64,000 bases of DNA, from the NCBI RefSeq assembly GCF_039543185.1, contig NZ_BAABJG010000029.1, forward strand, positions 186,001 through 250,000, in the 5' to 3' direction. The stretch is from Paenibacillus_S vulneris (GTDB taxonomy: Bacteria > Bacillota > Bacilli > Paenibacillales > NBRC-103111). Below are positions 18,593-28,170 of the stretch, one piece after another (the stretch's first letter is position 1; the number at the start of each line of letters is the position of its first letter). The notes beneath the pieces are model-generated. The model worked only from the letters and a program-made list of their open reading frames with translations. It was not told where the DNA came from and ran no database searches. A program made the translations under genes and the position numbers.

Positions 18593-19570
18593 ATGGATGT
18601 CATCATTCGAGGCTTACAAAAATCGTTCGATCAGGTTCAGGCGCTGCAGCCGACCGATCTGCGAATTCGACAAGGCCGCTTTACGACGCTGCTAGGCCCG
18701 TCAGGCTGCGGCAAAACGACGCTGCTGCGCATGATTGCGGGTCTGGAGACACCAGACCGCGGCGAGCTGTTCGTGGGTGGCGAGTGCTTGTTCTCCAGCG
18801 ATCGGAAGGTCGATAAGCCCGCACACCGCAGAAGCTTCGGGATGGTGTTTCAGGACTTCGCGCTATGGCCGCATATGACGGTGTTCGAGAACGTCGCTTT
18901 CGGACTGCGGGCCAAAGGCAGCACGAAGGATTTGAAGCGGCAGGTGCAGGAGGCCATCGACAAGGTCCGGCTAAGCGGATTGGAGGGGCGCTATCCGCAC
19001 CAGCTGTCCGGGGGACAGCAGCAGCGGGTGGCCTTCGCCCGGGCAGTCGTGACGCGTCCGCAGCTCGTCCTGTTCGACGAGCCGCTCAGTGCGCTCGATG
19101 CGATGCTGCGCGACGAGATGAGGCTGGAGCTGATCAGCCTTGTGCGGGATATCGGGCTGACGGCGCTCTACGTAACGCATGATCAGACGGAAGCGATGTC
19201 CATGTCCGACGAGATTATCGTAATGAAGGAAGGACGCATTCTCCAGAGCGGCCAGCCGGAGCAAATTTACAAACTGCCGGCGCATCCTTTCGTCGCGCAG
19301 TTTATCGGCAAATCGAATTGGCTGGAGAAGGACAAGCGGATGGTTCGGCCGGAGCACGTTCTCTGGCAGCCGTCAGGTGACGGTGCGGAGCATGAGCAGG
19401 AAACCTTTACAGGCACGATCCGCAGCGTCAGCTATTTAGGCGACCGCTATGAGGTACAGCTGGACATGGGGGCAATGGGCTTATGGACCGCGTACCATCA
19501 GGTACGACTGCAGATCGGGCAGCCGATCGACGTTTACGTATCACAACGGCATATTCATCACATTTTGTAA
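18593..19570 (+). CDS. ABC transporter ATPase (FbpC/PotA type)
   Basis: A 325-residue import ATPase: Walker A LLGPSGCGKTTLL (about 33-45), Q-loop MVFQDFALWPHM, signature LSGGQQQRVAFARA, Walker B QLVLFDEPLSALD, and a C-terminal TOBE-like domain (about 240-325). It energises the permease at 20694. The subfamily serves iron(III), 2-aminoethylphosphonate, thiamine, polyamines and similar solutes. First gene of a four-gene operon. Confidence 0.93.
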   Translation: MDVIIRGLQKSFDQVQALQPTDLRIRQGRFTTLLGPSGCGKTTLLRMIAGLETPDRGELFVGGECLFSSDRKVDKPAHRRSFGMVFQDFALWPHMTVFENVAFGLRAKGSTKDLKRQVQEAIDKVRLSGLEGRYPHQLSGGQQQRVAFARAVVTRPQLVLFDEPLSALDAMLRDEMRLELISLVRDIGLTALYVTHDQTEAMSMSDEIIVMKEGRILQSGQPEQIYKLPAHPFVAQFIGKSNWLEKDKRMVRPEHVLWQPSGDGAEHEQETFTGTIRSVSYLGDRYEVQLDMGAMGLWTAYHQVRLQIGQPIDVYVSQRHIHHIL

Positions 19571-19592
19571 TCCAATGGGGAGGCTTATATCA

Positions 19593-20684
19593 ATGAAAAT
19601 GAGAACCGGATGGAAGAGCGGGGCGCTTCTTTTACTAGCGGCTGTGGTTGGATTCGGAGCATCAGGCTGCGGCACCTCGCAGCAGCAGACGGCAGCGAAC
19701 GGAGCGGCGCCCAAGGCCGACCCGTCTGCGCAGCAAACGGTGAAAAGCGAGGAGAAAAAAGAGGAGAAGAAGCTGAGCGGCAAGCTGGTGGTATACAGCG
19801 CAGGTCCCAAGGAGCTGGCCGAAAGCATTCAAAAGGGCTATGAAGCGAAAACCGGCGTGAAAATCGAAATGTTCCAGGGCACGACAGGGAAAATTTTATC
19901 CCGTATGGAGGCCGAAAAGGCAAATCCGGTTGTCGACGTCGTCGTACTGGCATCTCTGCCATCGGCTCAAGGCTTGAAGAAGAGCGGCCTGACCCTGGAA
20001 TACAAGGAAGCGAAAAATGCGGATAAGCTGATCCCCGAGTGGTCCGATAAGGAAGGCAACTTCTTCGGATACAGCGCATCGGCGCTTGGTATCGGCTATA
20101 ACACGAAGCTGGTCAAAACTCCTCCGAAGGAATGGGCGGACCTGGCGAAGGAGGAGTGGAAGGGTAAAGTGAACATCCCTGATCCAGCCTTGTCCGGCTC
20201 TGCACTTGATTTTGTCACCGGTTATTTGAGCATGAAGGGCGATTCCGGCTGGGATCTGCTTGAGCAGTACAAGAAAAACGGCGCAGCGATGGCAGGGGCC
20301 AACCAAGAGGCGCTGGATCCGGTCATTACCGGGTCCAAAAGCATCGTAGCTGCGGGCGTCGATTACATGACGTATCAAGCCAAAGCGAAGGGCGAGCCGA
20401 TCGACATGATCTACCCGGCTAGCGGTACCGTGATCAGCCCGCGTCCTGCCGCGATCATCAAGTCCAGCAAAAACGTGGACAACGCCAAAGCGTTCATCGA
20501 CTACTTGCTGTCGGATGAGGCGCAAAAAATGGTAGCCGAAACGTACCTGCTGCCGGGCCGCAAAGACGTTCCGGTTAAAGACCGCCCCGGTGTGGAGCAA
20601 ATTCCGCAAATGAAGGTCGACTGGGCTTGGATGGATACCAATGGCGACGCCGTAACGAAAAAATTTACGCAGCTATTTAAATAA
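19593..20684 (+). CDS. ABC substrate-binding lipoprotein (FbpA/PhnS-like)
   Basis: A 363-residue binding protein with signal peptide and lipobox GASGC (Cys about 25). A charged low-complexity spacer (KSEEKKEEKKLSG) precedes the type II binding fold (LVVYSAGPKELAESIQKGYE...). The fold belongs to the iron(III)/aminoethylphosphonate/thiamine group. I do not see the paired tyrosines that mark many ferric-binding proteins, and no Fur box is found upstream, so iron is not favoured. Start: ATG at 19593, twelve bases after GGGGAGG; longer in-frame starts lie inside the ATPase gene. Confidence 0.88.
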   Translation: MKMRTGWKSGALLLLAAVVGFGASGCGTSQQQTAANGAAPKADPSAQQTVKSEEKKEEKKLSGKLVVYSAGPKELAESIQKGYEAKTGVKIEMFQGTTGKILSRMEAEKANPVVDVVVLASLPSAQGLKKSGLTLEYKEAKNADKLIPEWSDKEGNFFGYSASALGIGYNTKLVKTPPKEWADLAKEEWKGKVNIPDPALSGSALDFVTGYLSMKGDSGWDLLEQYKKNGAAMAGANQEALDPVITGSKSIVAAGVDYMTYQAKAKGEPIDMIYPASGTVISPRPAAIIKSSKNVDNAKAFIDYLLSDEAQKMVAETYLLPGRKDVPVKDRPGVEQIPQMKVDWAWMDTNGDAVTKKFTQLFK

Positions 20685-20693
20685 GAGGCGGCT

Positions 20694-22370
20694 ATGCACA
20701 GCACAAACACGGGTTCTTTCAAAACATGGGGGATAACACTGGCGCTGCTGATCCTGGCTTTGCTGGTGGTCGTCCCGCTTTTTTTCATCTTTTTGACAAG
20801 CGTTCACTCCGGTGAACAATGGGACTGGACGGCACCGGTCCGTACCATTCTGGCCAACGAGCTGGGCGAGGTGTTCTGGAATTCCGTCTGGCTCGGCTTA
20901 TGCGTCGTTGCAGGGACGACGGTGCTAGCTCTGCCGTTGGCGTGGGTCTTATCCAGAACCGATTTGAAGCGCCATACCTGGCTCGATATCGTGCTGCTGA
21001 TTCCTTTCATGACACCGCCTTACATCGGTTCGATGGGCTGGATTTTGTTCATGCAGACGAACGGCTATCTGGAGCAGCTGCTGCCGGCGGCCTCTGACAT
21101 CACGCCGATGTTTTTCAGCACCTTCGGAATGATCGCGATTATGAGCCTGCACTTATTCCCGTTTCTGTACTTGATTTTGCGCAATGCGCTTGTACAGATC
21201 GGCGGCAGTAAGGAGGAAGCGGCCAGCGTGCATGGAGGAGGCTTTCTGTACAGCTTTCGCCGCGTCGTGCTGCCGCTGCTGTTGTCCAGCTATGCGATGG
21301 GAGCGCTGCTGATTTTCGTCAAGACGATTGCGGAGTTCGGCACTCCAGCTACCTTCGGCCGCAAGATCGGATTTTACGTGCTGACATCGGAAATTCACAA
21401 GTACATCTCCAGTTGGCCGATCGACTTCGGCAAAGCGACGTCGCTCGCTTCGATCTTGTTAACCACATGCCTCCTCATCTGGTATGTGCAATCGGTAATC
21501 AGCCGGAGATTCACCTACTCGCTGGTTGGAGGCAAGGGCTCCCGAGGGAAGCTGTACCGGATGAACGGCTGGGTGCGTACTCTTGCGTGGCTCTACGTAG
21601 CAGGCTTGCTAGTGGTCTCCATCGGTATTCCGTACTTCTCCATTATTGCAGCCTCTTTGATGAAGCTGCGCGGCGTTGGCCTTGCCTGGAGCAACCTGAC
21701 GCTTCAGCATTACGCGGAGCTTCTCACCTGGGGCTCCAAGAGCATGCAGGCGCTGATGAACAGTGTCAGCCTATCGATAACTTCGGCGACGATTTCCGTC
21801 ATTCTCGGAACGTATTTCGCCCTGATGGTCGGCAGAGTCCGGACATGGCCCCAGAAGCTTACCGACTTGTTCAGCCTGCTGCCCAATACGGTGCCGGGTA
21901 TCGTCATTGTGGTCGGCCTGATTCTACTGTGGAACGCGCCGTGGAATCCGGTTCCGCTGTATAACACTTACGGCATGGTGGTGCTGACGTATGTCGTCTT
22001 TTTCCTGCCGTATACGGTTCAATATGTCAAGGCGAATTTCGCTCAGCTGGACGATTCGCTGGTTCAGGCAGGGCGGGTATTTGGCGGCAGTGCGCCGTAT
22101 ATTTTCCGCCGCATCCTGCTGCCGCTTATCCTTCCGGGGATGCTGGCCGGCTGGATGATGACCTTCACGATCTCGGTTCGCGAGCTCGTCGCATCGCTTA
22201 TGATTTTGCCGCCTTCTATGGAAACGTCGGCAACGTATATTTTTTCCCAATTCGAACAGGGCAAGGTGTCGCTCGGGATGGCGATGGCGGTGGTCTCCGT
22301 CGGTCTGACGACACTGCTGCTCCTTGCCGTTAACAAGTTAAGTGCAAACAAAAAGTGGAGTGTGGACTAA
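20694..22370 (+). CDS. Duplicated ABC permease (FbpB-like)
   Basis: A 558-residue permease with about twelve helices, i.e. two BPD_transp domains in one chain, so it works as a single-chain pore with the ATPase at 18593. Both EAA loops are visible (GSKEEAASVHGGG about 170; DDSLVQAGRVFGGS about 465). The stop codon overlaps the next start in TAATG at 22368-22372, implying translational coupling to the hydrolase. Confidence 0.92.
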   Translation: MHSTNTGSFKTWGITLALLILALLVVVPLFFIFLTSVHSGEQWDWTAPVRTILANELGEVFWNSVWLGLCVVAGTTVLALPLAWVLSRTDLKRHTWLDIVLLIPFMTPPYIGSMGWILFMQTNGYLEQLLPAASDITPMFFSTFGMIAIMSLHLFPFLYLILRNALVQIGGSKEEAASVHGGGFLYSFRRVVLPLLLSSYAMGALLIFVKTIAEFGTPATFGRKIGFYVLTSEIHKYISSWPIDFGKATSLASILLTTCLLIWYVQSVISRRFTYSLVGGKGSRGKLYRMNGWVRTLAWLYVAGLLVVSIGIPYFSIIAASLMKLRGVGLAWSNLTLQHYAELLTWGSKSMQALMNSVSLSITSATISVILGTYFALMVGRVRTWPQKLTDLFSLLPNTVPGIVIVVGLILLWNAPWNPVPLYNTYGMVVLTYVVFFLPYTVQYVKANFAQLDDSLVQAGRVFGGSAPYIFRRILLPLILPGMLAGWMMTFTISVRELVASLMILPPSMETSATYIFSQFEQGKVSLGMAMAVVSVGLTTLLLLAVNKLSANKKWSVD

Positions 22371-23737
22371 TGCAAGTAACTGTATGGGGCGGTGCGGGGG
22401 AACATGGACGTTCTTGCTACCTCGTTGAACACCGCCAAACCCGCGTGTTGCTGGATTGCGGGGTGAAGAAGGAAGGAGCAGGGGAATACCCTCTGCTGGA
22501 GGAGCGGACCGTATCCGAATTGGATGCGGTGTTTCTTTCCCATGCCCACGAAGACCATTCCATGGCCTTGCCGCTGCTCTATAAGCTGGGCTATGAGGGA
22601 ATCGTATGGACGACACGAGCGACCTCGCGGCAGCTTCCCTCCTATTTCGATGCATGGAGGCGATATGTGGCGGGGCAGGGCAGGGAGCTGCCATACGAAG
22701 AGAGACATATCCGGGAAATCCGCTATGGATTCCTGGAAGAGTTTGCTCTCGCTGGCAAATGGCTCGTCCTGTCAGATAAGCTAAGCGTCTGCTGGGGGAG
22801 AAGCGGTCATCTGCCGGGATCCCTATGGCTGCTGCTGGATCTGGAAGGGAGCCTGGTCTTCTTCTCGGGAGATTATACGTCCGAATCGGCTCTGCTGGCC
22901 GCGGAAATGCCTTGCCTGCCGGACCTTACCATACGAGCCAATGGGGAGAGGAGCCGAAGAAGCGGGCAGCAGGCAGGCGACGGCACTCCTATGCAATCCG
23001 CTGTCGATTTATCGATTGTGGAAGCGGCTTACGGAATTGAGGAGGATTCCCAGGAACGAAAGCTGGACCAATTGAAGGAAGTCATCGGTTCCGCGCTGGG
23101 TCGGGAGGAGACGGTGCTGCTTCCGGTGCCGACCTATGGGAGAGGGCAGGAGCTGCTATTATGGGCGCTCGATACGTTCCCTCAGACGAGGATCGTGGTT
23201 GAGCGGGAGCTTATGGACGGCCTCAGACAAATGCTGGAATGGCCGGAGTGGCTGCAAGAAGATGCGGCAGAGCGCATTGTAAGATGCCTCTCGGATGAAC
23301 GCCTGCTTGTAGTAGAGCTAGAGACGGAGCGTGCACAAGCCCTCACAGACAGTGTCGGGGTCGGTACGATCGTGTTCGCGAACGACGGCATGATGCAATC
23401 GGCCAAATGCCGATGGTACTATGAAGAGCTTCGTGCAAGAGGAAGCTACCGTATCGTATTGACCGGGCATTTGGCCCGTGGCAGTCTGGGGCAGCGGCTG
23501 CTCAGCGGGGAAGAGCCGGGAGTAGACGGGAGCCGGATTCATTTTGTTCGGTACAAGGTACACCAAGGCATGCCTGACGTAAAGGCGATGCTGGATGCTG
23601 TTCCTGCCAAGCGGACGGTGCTTGTTCATGCAGGACAAGCAGCCACGGACGCCCTGATCAGCCGTCTAAGCGGGCAAGGATATGCAGGGCTCCATTCCAT
23701 GAAGCCCGGAGAAGTACTGGCCGACCAGCCAGGCTAA
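22370..23737 (+). CDS. Metallo-beta-lactamase/beta-CASP hydrolase
   Basis: A 455-residue hydrolase of the RNase J/CPSF type. The metal-binding HAHEDH motif is at residues 58-63, a further His at about 147 (GRSGHLPG) and Asp at about 168 (FFSGDYT). The beta-CASP part carries GHLARGSLGQRLLSG (about 366-380), HQGMPD (His about 398, motif B) and VLVHAG (His about 420, motif C). All metal and catalytic positions look intact. The family usually cuts RNA or DNA, yet this gene is co-translated with an uptake system: its ATG overlaps the permease stop. Function here is unknown; a nuclease or a hydrolase for the imported compound are both possible. Confidence 0.85.
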   Translation: MQVTVWGGAGEHGRSCYLVEHRQTRVLLDCGVKKEGAGEYPLLEERTVSELDAVFLSHAHEDHSMALPLLYKLGYEGIVWTTRATSRQLPSYFDAWRRYVAGQGRELPYEERHIREIRYGFLEEFALAGKWLVLSDKLSVCWGRSGHLPGSLWLLLDLEGSLVFFSGDYTSESALLAAEMPCLPDLTIRANGERSRRSGQQAGDGTPMQSAVDLSIVEAAYGIEEDSQERKLDQLKEVIGSALGREETVLLPVPTYGRGQELLLWALDTFPQTRIVVERELMDGLRQMLEWPEWLQEDAAERIVRCLSDERLLVVELETERAQALTDSVGVGTIVFANDGMMQSAKCRWYYEELRARGSYRIVLTGHLARGSLGQRLLSGEEPGVDGSRIHFVRYKVHQGMPDVKAMLDAVPAKRTVLVHAGQAATDALISRLSGQGYAGLHSMKPGEVLADQPG

Positions 23738-23749
23738 GTCGTGCAATGA

Positions 23750-23790
23750 GAAATCCCCGGAAGCCATTCGCGGCGGCCGGGGAATTTTTG
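23750..23790. terminator. Terminator after the beta-CASP gene
   Basis: TCCCCGG and CCGGGGA form the stem base, followed by ATTTTTG on the plus strand and a shorter T run on the minus strand. It separates two convergent genes. Confidence 0.8.
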
Positions 23791-23796
23791 TAGGCT

Positions 23797-25152
23797 TCAC
23801 GGGGAGGACAATAATGGAAGGATCTGTTTTTCCCTGCTTGGTGTCTTATGTATCTCGAAACCGTCAAACAAGCTCCCCGTGGCGGTGTATGATTCGTATT
23901 TCATTACATCTCCGTCCACTCGGATGAGTTGGTACAGCTGAGTGTTCGCTATGGAGTGATCCACTTGAGCTCCATTGTCTTTCCAATTTTTATCGGAAAG
24001 CTCCTTCATATGAGTACCGGCAAAAGAGACGACAAATACGGTGCCGCTCTTTGAACTCTTATCGTTCGTTCCCGCCGGGAGGCTGCTGATCTGGCCGCGT
24101 GCGTAGCTGTGATCATGGCCTTGAAGCACTAAATCCACATTATATTTTTCGATAAGAGGAAGCAGCTTTTCACGGACCTCCGCATTGTCTCGATCGGGAG
24201 AGTTAGCGAAGATCGGATGATGGAACGTCATGACCGTCCATTGATTCGGGTTGTTGGCCAGCACTTGTTCGAGCCAGGCTACCTGCGCGTCCAATTTCAC
24301 AAACTTCGTATTGGTATTGAGAGAGATGATGCGCATGCCTTGATGGTCTGTATAGTAGACGGTTTCCTCTAAACCTGCAGGCCCGTTCTCCGGCAGGGCA
24401 AATTGCGGACGCCAGTACTGCGAGAGGCCTTTTTTCGCGCCGGGTACGATCTTCTCGTATTCATGGTTTCCGGGGGTCATAATACTGGGAACCATACCGT
24501 TCAGCCAGCCGCCGGCCTTGAACCATTCGCCCCACTGTTCATCCGCATCCCCCCGATCGACCAAATCACCGGCATGGAGAATGAATTTTGCCTCGGGGTG
24601 GTTGGAGTAAGCTTTGCGGATCACACGGGACCAATGCTCAAGAAGATCATGCTGAGCATCGCCAAGGTAAAGGAAAGCAAACGGTTCAGCCTTGTCAGAG
24701 GCTGTGGCGAACTCGAACCATTCGCTCCAGTTAGCGCCATCGCCCACGCGGTAAAGGTATTTTGTTTTCGGGAGAAGGTTTTCGAATTTGACCGTATGGA
24801 ATTGTGCGGTGTACGGCTGATTTCCCTGGACTTCACTGCTGCTGCTGGCCATAACCGATATTGCCTTGTCCTTGAAAACGGTTGCATCTTCAGCAACAGC
24901 AATTTGGGCTTGGGGGGTGAGGACACTGGTATCTGTACGCCAAGTTACAGCTTGGGTTGTAGCGGGGTCATCATTCCAGTTCAGGATAATCCGATCCGGG
25001 ACAGGTGTGGGCTTATACATATCGGCATCCGGAACCTTGGCTGCAGGCTGATTAGCCGATACGATATTCATACAAGGTAACGCGGCCACTAGCAGGAACA
25101 TGAGAAGAACTGTACGGGCTTTAAAGCACCCCATTAACTTTTTTACTTCCAT
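23797..25152 (-). CDS. Secreted purple-acid-phosphatase-like metallophosphoesterase
   Basis: A 451-residue exported enzyme: signal peptide (VLLMFLLVAALPCMNIVSA), a fibronectin-like N-terminal domain typical of purple acid phosphatases (about 45-150), and a calcineurin-like metallophosphoesterase domain (about 155-400) with motifs YLGDAQHD, LHAGDLVDRG, TPGNHEYE, FHHPIFA and QGHDHSYARG. Two metals would hydrolyse phosphate esters outside the cell. AGGGGAAAG precedes ATG at 25152. A phytase lies 5 kb away, but no clear PhoP box is seen before this gene. Confidence 0.9.
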   Translation of the reverse strand: MEVKKLMGCFKARTVLLMFLLVAALPCMNIVSANQPAAKVPDADMYKPTPVPDRIILNWNDDPATTQAVTWRTDTSVLTPQAQIAVAEDATVFKDKAISVMASSSSEVQGNQPYTAQFHTVKFENLLPKTKYLYRVGDGANWSEWFEFATASDKAEPFAFLYLGDAQHDLLEHWSRVIRKAYSNHPEAKFILHAGDLVDRGDADEQWGEWFKAGGWLNGMVPSIMTPGNHEYEKIVPGAKKGLSQYWRPQFALPENGPAGLEETVYYTDHQGMRIISLNTNTKFVKLDAQVAWLEQVLANNPNQWTVMTFHHPIFANSPDRDNAEVREKLLPLIEKYNVDLVLQGHDHSYARGQISSLPAGTNDKSSKSGTVFVVSFAGTHMKELSDKNWKDNGAQVDHSIANTQLYQLIRVDGDVMKYESYTATGSLFDGFEIHKTPSREKQILPLLSSP

Positions 25153-25315
25153 CAGCTTCTTTCCCCTCCATTACATAGGTTTTGTTAGCAAGTGTCTGAA
25201 TTCATCATTTCTTTTACCTCCTATTCATTGTATCAATTCCACCATTTGGGTTAAGGGGCAAATGCATTACTTGTGTAGGGGGATTTTACATACATTGAGA
25301 TGCGAGACATCACGG

Positions 25316-26281
25316 TCAGCTCCCCTCAGGTAGAAGCTTGTTCCCCGTCTTTTGTTGGTACAAACTATCCATGAATCGATCAAGCTCTGCTTTTTGTGAA
25401 GAAGGAGATACAAATTTAGCACGATTCAAGATTAAGGTAGCGCTGAATCTTACTACCTTGTCACCGTCATAAATATCCAGGTAGTAAAGATAACCCGAAG
25501 GAAGCTCCTGGCTTCTAGCTTCTGTAACGACCATATCTTTTAATAGGGAAGTGATTTTTTGGAGAGACTCTTGGTCTTCTACGACTTGCAATATACCGTT
25601 TCCGTATCGGATGTCGATCTTGGACACATGATTAAAGTCAGTTTTCAATATGGTTGGGACTGGAATATCTTTTTTATAAAGATTAGGCACCTCATATATT
25701 GTGGAACCATTGATACTGTACGTATAAAGCTGGACGTAAGCGTACTGGCTGATGTCTTGGTCCGTATAGGTTTCGAAGCTGTGAGGCGTGCTGCTGAACT
25801 TATCGCCCTTGATATCGGCTGCTCCGATGATCTCTCCCTTTTTACCGAAGAAATATAAAGTCGCCTCCAACTGATTCCACTTTTGCCGGTGAGAGTCATA
25901 GAAATATTGACCCGTCCTGCCGTAAACCAGCTGGCCCGTAATCTTGGTCCGCTTTCCTTCCTTCGTGAAAATGAGGTTACCTGCAGCAATGCCTTTTGTC
26001 ACGGAATCGGGTATGTTTAACTCTCCGCTTCGAAAGAGCACCTTGTCTTCCTTCTCATCGTACACTACAGTTGCACCCAAATTATCGGCCACATAGCGAA
26101 CCGGAACATAAAGGTGCCCTTTATAGTTCAAAGTATCATATTCGCTGTCCATCGCGCGGGGTTCTCCATTAAATTCAAATTTGACAGGGGATAAGAGTGC
26201 CTGAATGGCATCCGCGGCAAAAGCGACCGAGGATAACGACAGGGCAATTCCTATAAATATTCCTGACAATAGGTTCTTCAT
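25316..26281 (-). CDS. Secreted stalk-domain (copper amine oxidase N-like) protein
   Basis: A 321-residue exported protein. A signal peptide (FIGIALSLSSVAFAADA) is followed by one stalk domain (about 30-92; YDTLNYKGHLYVPVRYVADN, LGATVVYDEKEDKVLF), then a region with no recognised family. The middle part (KWNQLEATLYFFGKKGEIIG) resembles the FxLYD-type fold seen in secreted Firmicute proteins, which is only an impression. No enzymatic motif. Function unknown. Confidence 0.75.
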   Translation of the reverse strand: MKNLLSGIFIGIALSLSSVAFAADAIQALLSPVKFEFNGEPRAMDSEYDTLNYKGHLYVPVRYVADNLGATVVYDEKEDKVLFRSGELNIPDSVTKGIAAGNLIFTKEGKRTKITGQLVYGRTGQYFYDSHRQKWNQLEATLYFFGKKGEIIGAADIKGDKFSSTPHSFETYTDQDISQYAYVQLYTYSINGSTIYEVPNLYKKDIPVPTILKTDFNHVSKIDIRYGNGILQVVEDQESLQKITSLLKDMVVTEARSQELPSGYLYYLDIYDGDKVVRFSATLILNRAKFVSPSSQKAELDRFMDSLYQQKTGNKLLPEGS

Positions 26282-26685
26282 TCAAAACCACCTTCCAATA
26301 TATGTTGTTTGTTCTTATTTCTTAGACGTCTCCATTGTTTTTTAGTTTCGATTCTGAACGAAGAACATTAAAGTGCTGCTGGGGACCCTAGTGGAAAGGC
26401 TTCAGGACCAAATCCTTCATGAACGTATCGAAAACATCCCAGGATAGTAAAATATAGGAGAGCCTTGTCGAATGAGCATGGAACCACGTCAGAAAATGGG
26501 AAATTTTATCATTGATCTTTATCTTCAGCACATCTATTCTATATTAGGCGACATATCGTCTTATCGGGAGCGATAGGACTGGATATAAGGCTCGTGCGGC
26601 GGTCGATTTGTGCCGGGCGGGCCCGGTTTGTTTTGTAAGAAAGGGCACGAAGGCACAGGGACGAACGATAAGGGAGTGTTCTTTT
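26282..26685 (+). promoter_or_regulatory. Promoter and structured leader of the amino acid permease
   Basis: A promoter is likely at TTGATC (26512-26517), 17 bases, TATTCT (26535-26540). The transcript would then form GTCTTATCG-GGAG-CGATAGGAC (26558-26579), and further on CCGGGC-GG-GCCCGG (26613-26626) followed by TTTGTTTTG. The second hairpin resembles an early terminator, so attenuation is possible. No known riboswitch consensus is recognised. Upstream of 26512 I see nothing. Confidence 0.4.
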
Positions 26686-28131
26686 TTGAAGGAAGAAAAA
26701 CTGAAAAGAGGGCTGAAGGCCCGCCATATGGCTATGATTTCGCTGGGCGGGTCGATCGGAACCGGATTGTTCTTGGCGAGCGGAGGGGCCATACATACGG
26801 CAGGTCCGGGGGGCGCTCTGTTTGCTTATTTGACCATTGGTATAATGGTGTATTTCCTGGTTACGAGTCTTGGGGAGATGGCCACCTACATGCCGGTATC
26901 CGGAACGTTCAGCACCTATGCGACAAAATTCGTTGATCCGGCACTTGGCTTTGCGCTTGGGTGGAATTATTGGTACAACTGGGCCATCACGATTGCGGCG
27001 GAATTGACGGCTGCGACGGTCATTATGAAATTCTGGTTTCCTGACAGCTCTTCGTTTTTATGGTCGGCGCTGTTTCTTGCTCTGATGACATTATTAAATC
27101 TGCTCTCGGTTAAAGGGTACGGGGAGACGGAGTTTTGGTTCGCTCTAATCAAGGTCATCACCGTTATCGTCTTTATTGGTGTTGGTCTTTTGATGATTGC
27201 CGGCATCTGGTCCCAGTCGTCGGTGGGCTTTCAAAACTGGAAGATCGGCGATGCTCCTTTTCATGGAGGCTTCCTGGCTGCGTTAAGCGTGTTCATGGCA
27301 GCGGGCTTTTCTTTTCAAGGAACGGAGCTGGTCGGTGTCGCGGCAGGGGAAAGCGAGAACCCCAGAGAAAATGTGCCGCGTGCCATCCGCACTGTGTTCT
27401 GGCGCATCTTGCTGTTTTATTTGCTGGCCATTCTCGTTATCGGTCTGATCATTCCTTATACGAGTGAAGCGTTATCGAGCGACAACATTCGAATGAGTCC
27501 TTTTACGATCGTGTTTGAAAAAGCCGGCTTAAGCATGGCCGCCTCAGTGATGAATGCGGTCATTCTGACCTCGGTATTGTCTGCGGGGAACTCCGGGATG
27601 TACGCATCGACTCGGATGCTGTGGGTGCTGGCCCAGGAAGGCAAAGCGCCGCGCTTCTTAAATAAGCTGACCCGCCATGGCGTGCCGGTATTTGCTTTGC
27701 TGGTAACCGCTGCGCTCGGGATGTTCGCCTTCCTGTCTTCCTTTTATGGAGACGGTCTGGTGTACACCTGGCTGTTGAATGCGTCCGGTATGTCTGGCTT
27801 TATTGCTTGGCTGGGGATTGCGATAAGCCATTACTATTTCCGCCGGGCCTACATGGCTCAAGGCAAGTCGCTTAAGGATCTGCCGTATCGAGCCAAATGG
27901 TTCCCGTTCGGGCCGATCTTGGCCGGGGTGCTTTGCGTGATCGTTATTATCGGACAAGCGATGGGGGCATACTCGGACGGCAAAATCGATTGGGCGTACA
28001 TGTTCGCATCTTATATCGGAATTCCGCTGTTCCTGGCTATCTGGCTCGGATACAAATGGAAGTTTAAGACTAAGGTGCTGAAGCCTGAGGAATGCGTATT
28101 CGACGAAGAGGACATAGAAAAAAGCCGCTGA
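26686..28131 (+). CDS. APC-family amino acid permease
   Basis: A 481-residue amino acid/proton symporter with twelve helices. The family signature SLGGSIGTGLFLASGGAI lies in helix 1 (about 18-35), and SFQGTELVGVAAGESENP with the VPRAI segment marks the AAT subgroup (lysine, aromatic, GABA and related permeases). Substrate is not fixed, although the LysP/GabP-like group is closest. Start: TTG at 26686, nine bases after AGGGAG; longer frames read through a hairpin without a ribosome site. Confidence 0.9.
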   Translation: MKEEKLKRGLKARHMAMISLGGSIGTGLFLASGGAIHTAGPGGALFAYLTIGIMVYFLVTSLGEMATYMPVSGTFSTYATKFVDPALGFALGWNYWYNWAITIAAELTAATVIMKFWFPDSSSFLWSALFLALMTLLNLLSVKGYGETEFWFALIKVITVIVFIGVGLLMIAGIWSQSSVGFQNWKIGDAPFHGGFLAALSVFMAAGFSFQGTELVGVAAGESENPRENVPRAIRTVFWRILLFYLLAILVIGLIIPYTSEALSSDNIRMSPFTIVFEKAGLSMAASVMNAVILTSVLSAGNSGMYASTRMLWVLAQEGKAPRFLNKLTRHGVPVFALLVTAALGMFAFLSSFYGDGLVYTWLLNASGMSGFIAWLGIAISHYYFRRAYMAQGKSLKDLPYRAKWFPFGPILAGVLCVIVIIGQAMGAYSDGKIDWAYMFASYIGIPLFLAIWLGYKWKFKTKVLKPEECVFDEEDIEKSR

Positions 28132-28147
28132 GGAGCGGCTTTTTTGT
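28118..28147 (+). terminator. Terminator of the amino acid permease
   Basis: AAAAAAGCCGCT-GAGG-AGCGGCTTTTTT; the stem includes the stop codon of the permease gene. Confidence 0.9.
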
Positions 28148-28170
28148 TGGGTAAGAAGCAGTAGTAAGTT

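Noticed and set aside
18593..22370. Iron(III) uptake as the function of the FbpA/FbpB/FbpC-like system
   Set aside because: The subfamily also serves phosphonates and other solutes, no Fur box is upstream, and the ferric-site tyrosine pair is not evident.
23797..25152. Possible PhoP box before the purple-acid-phosphatase-like gene
   Set aside because: CTAACA-like words occur upstream but not in 11-base register, unlike the array before the phytase.
25185..25208. AGGAGGT followed by ATGATG and a seven-codon frame (MMNSDTC) on the minus strand before the phosphatase gene
   Set aside because: Too short to judge. A leader peptide is possible but nothing else, such as a regulatory codon run or overlapping hairpin, supports it.
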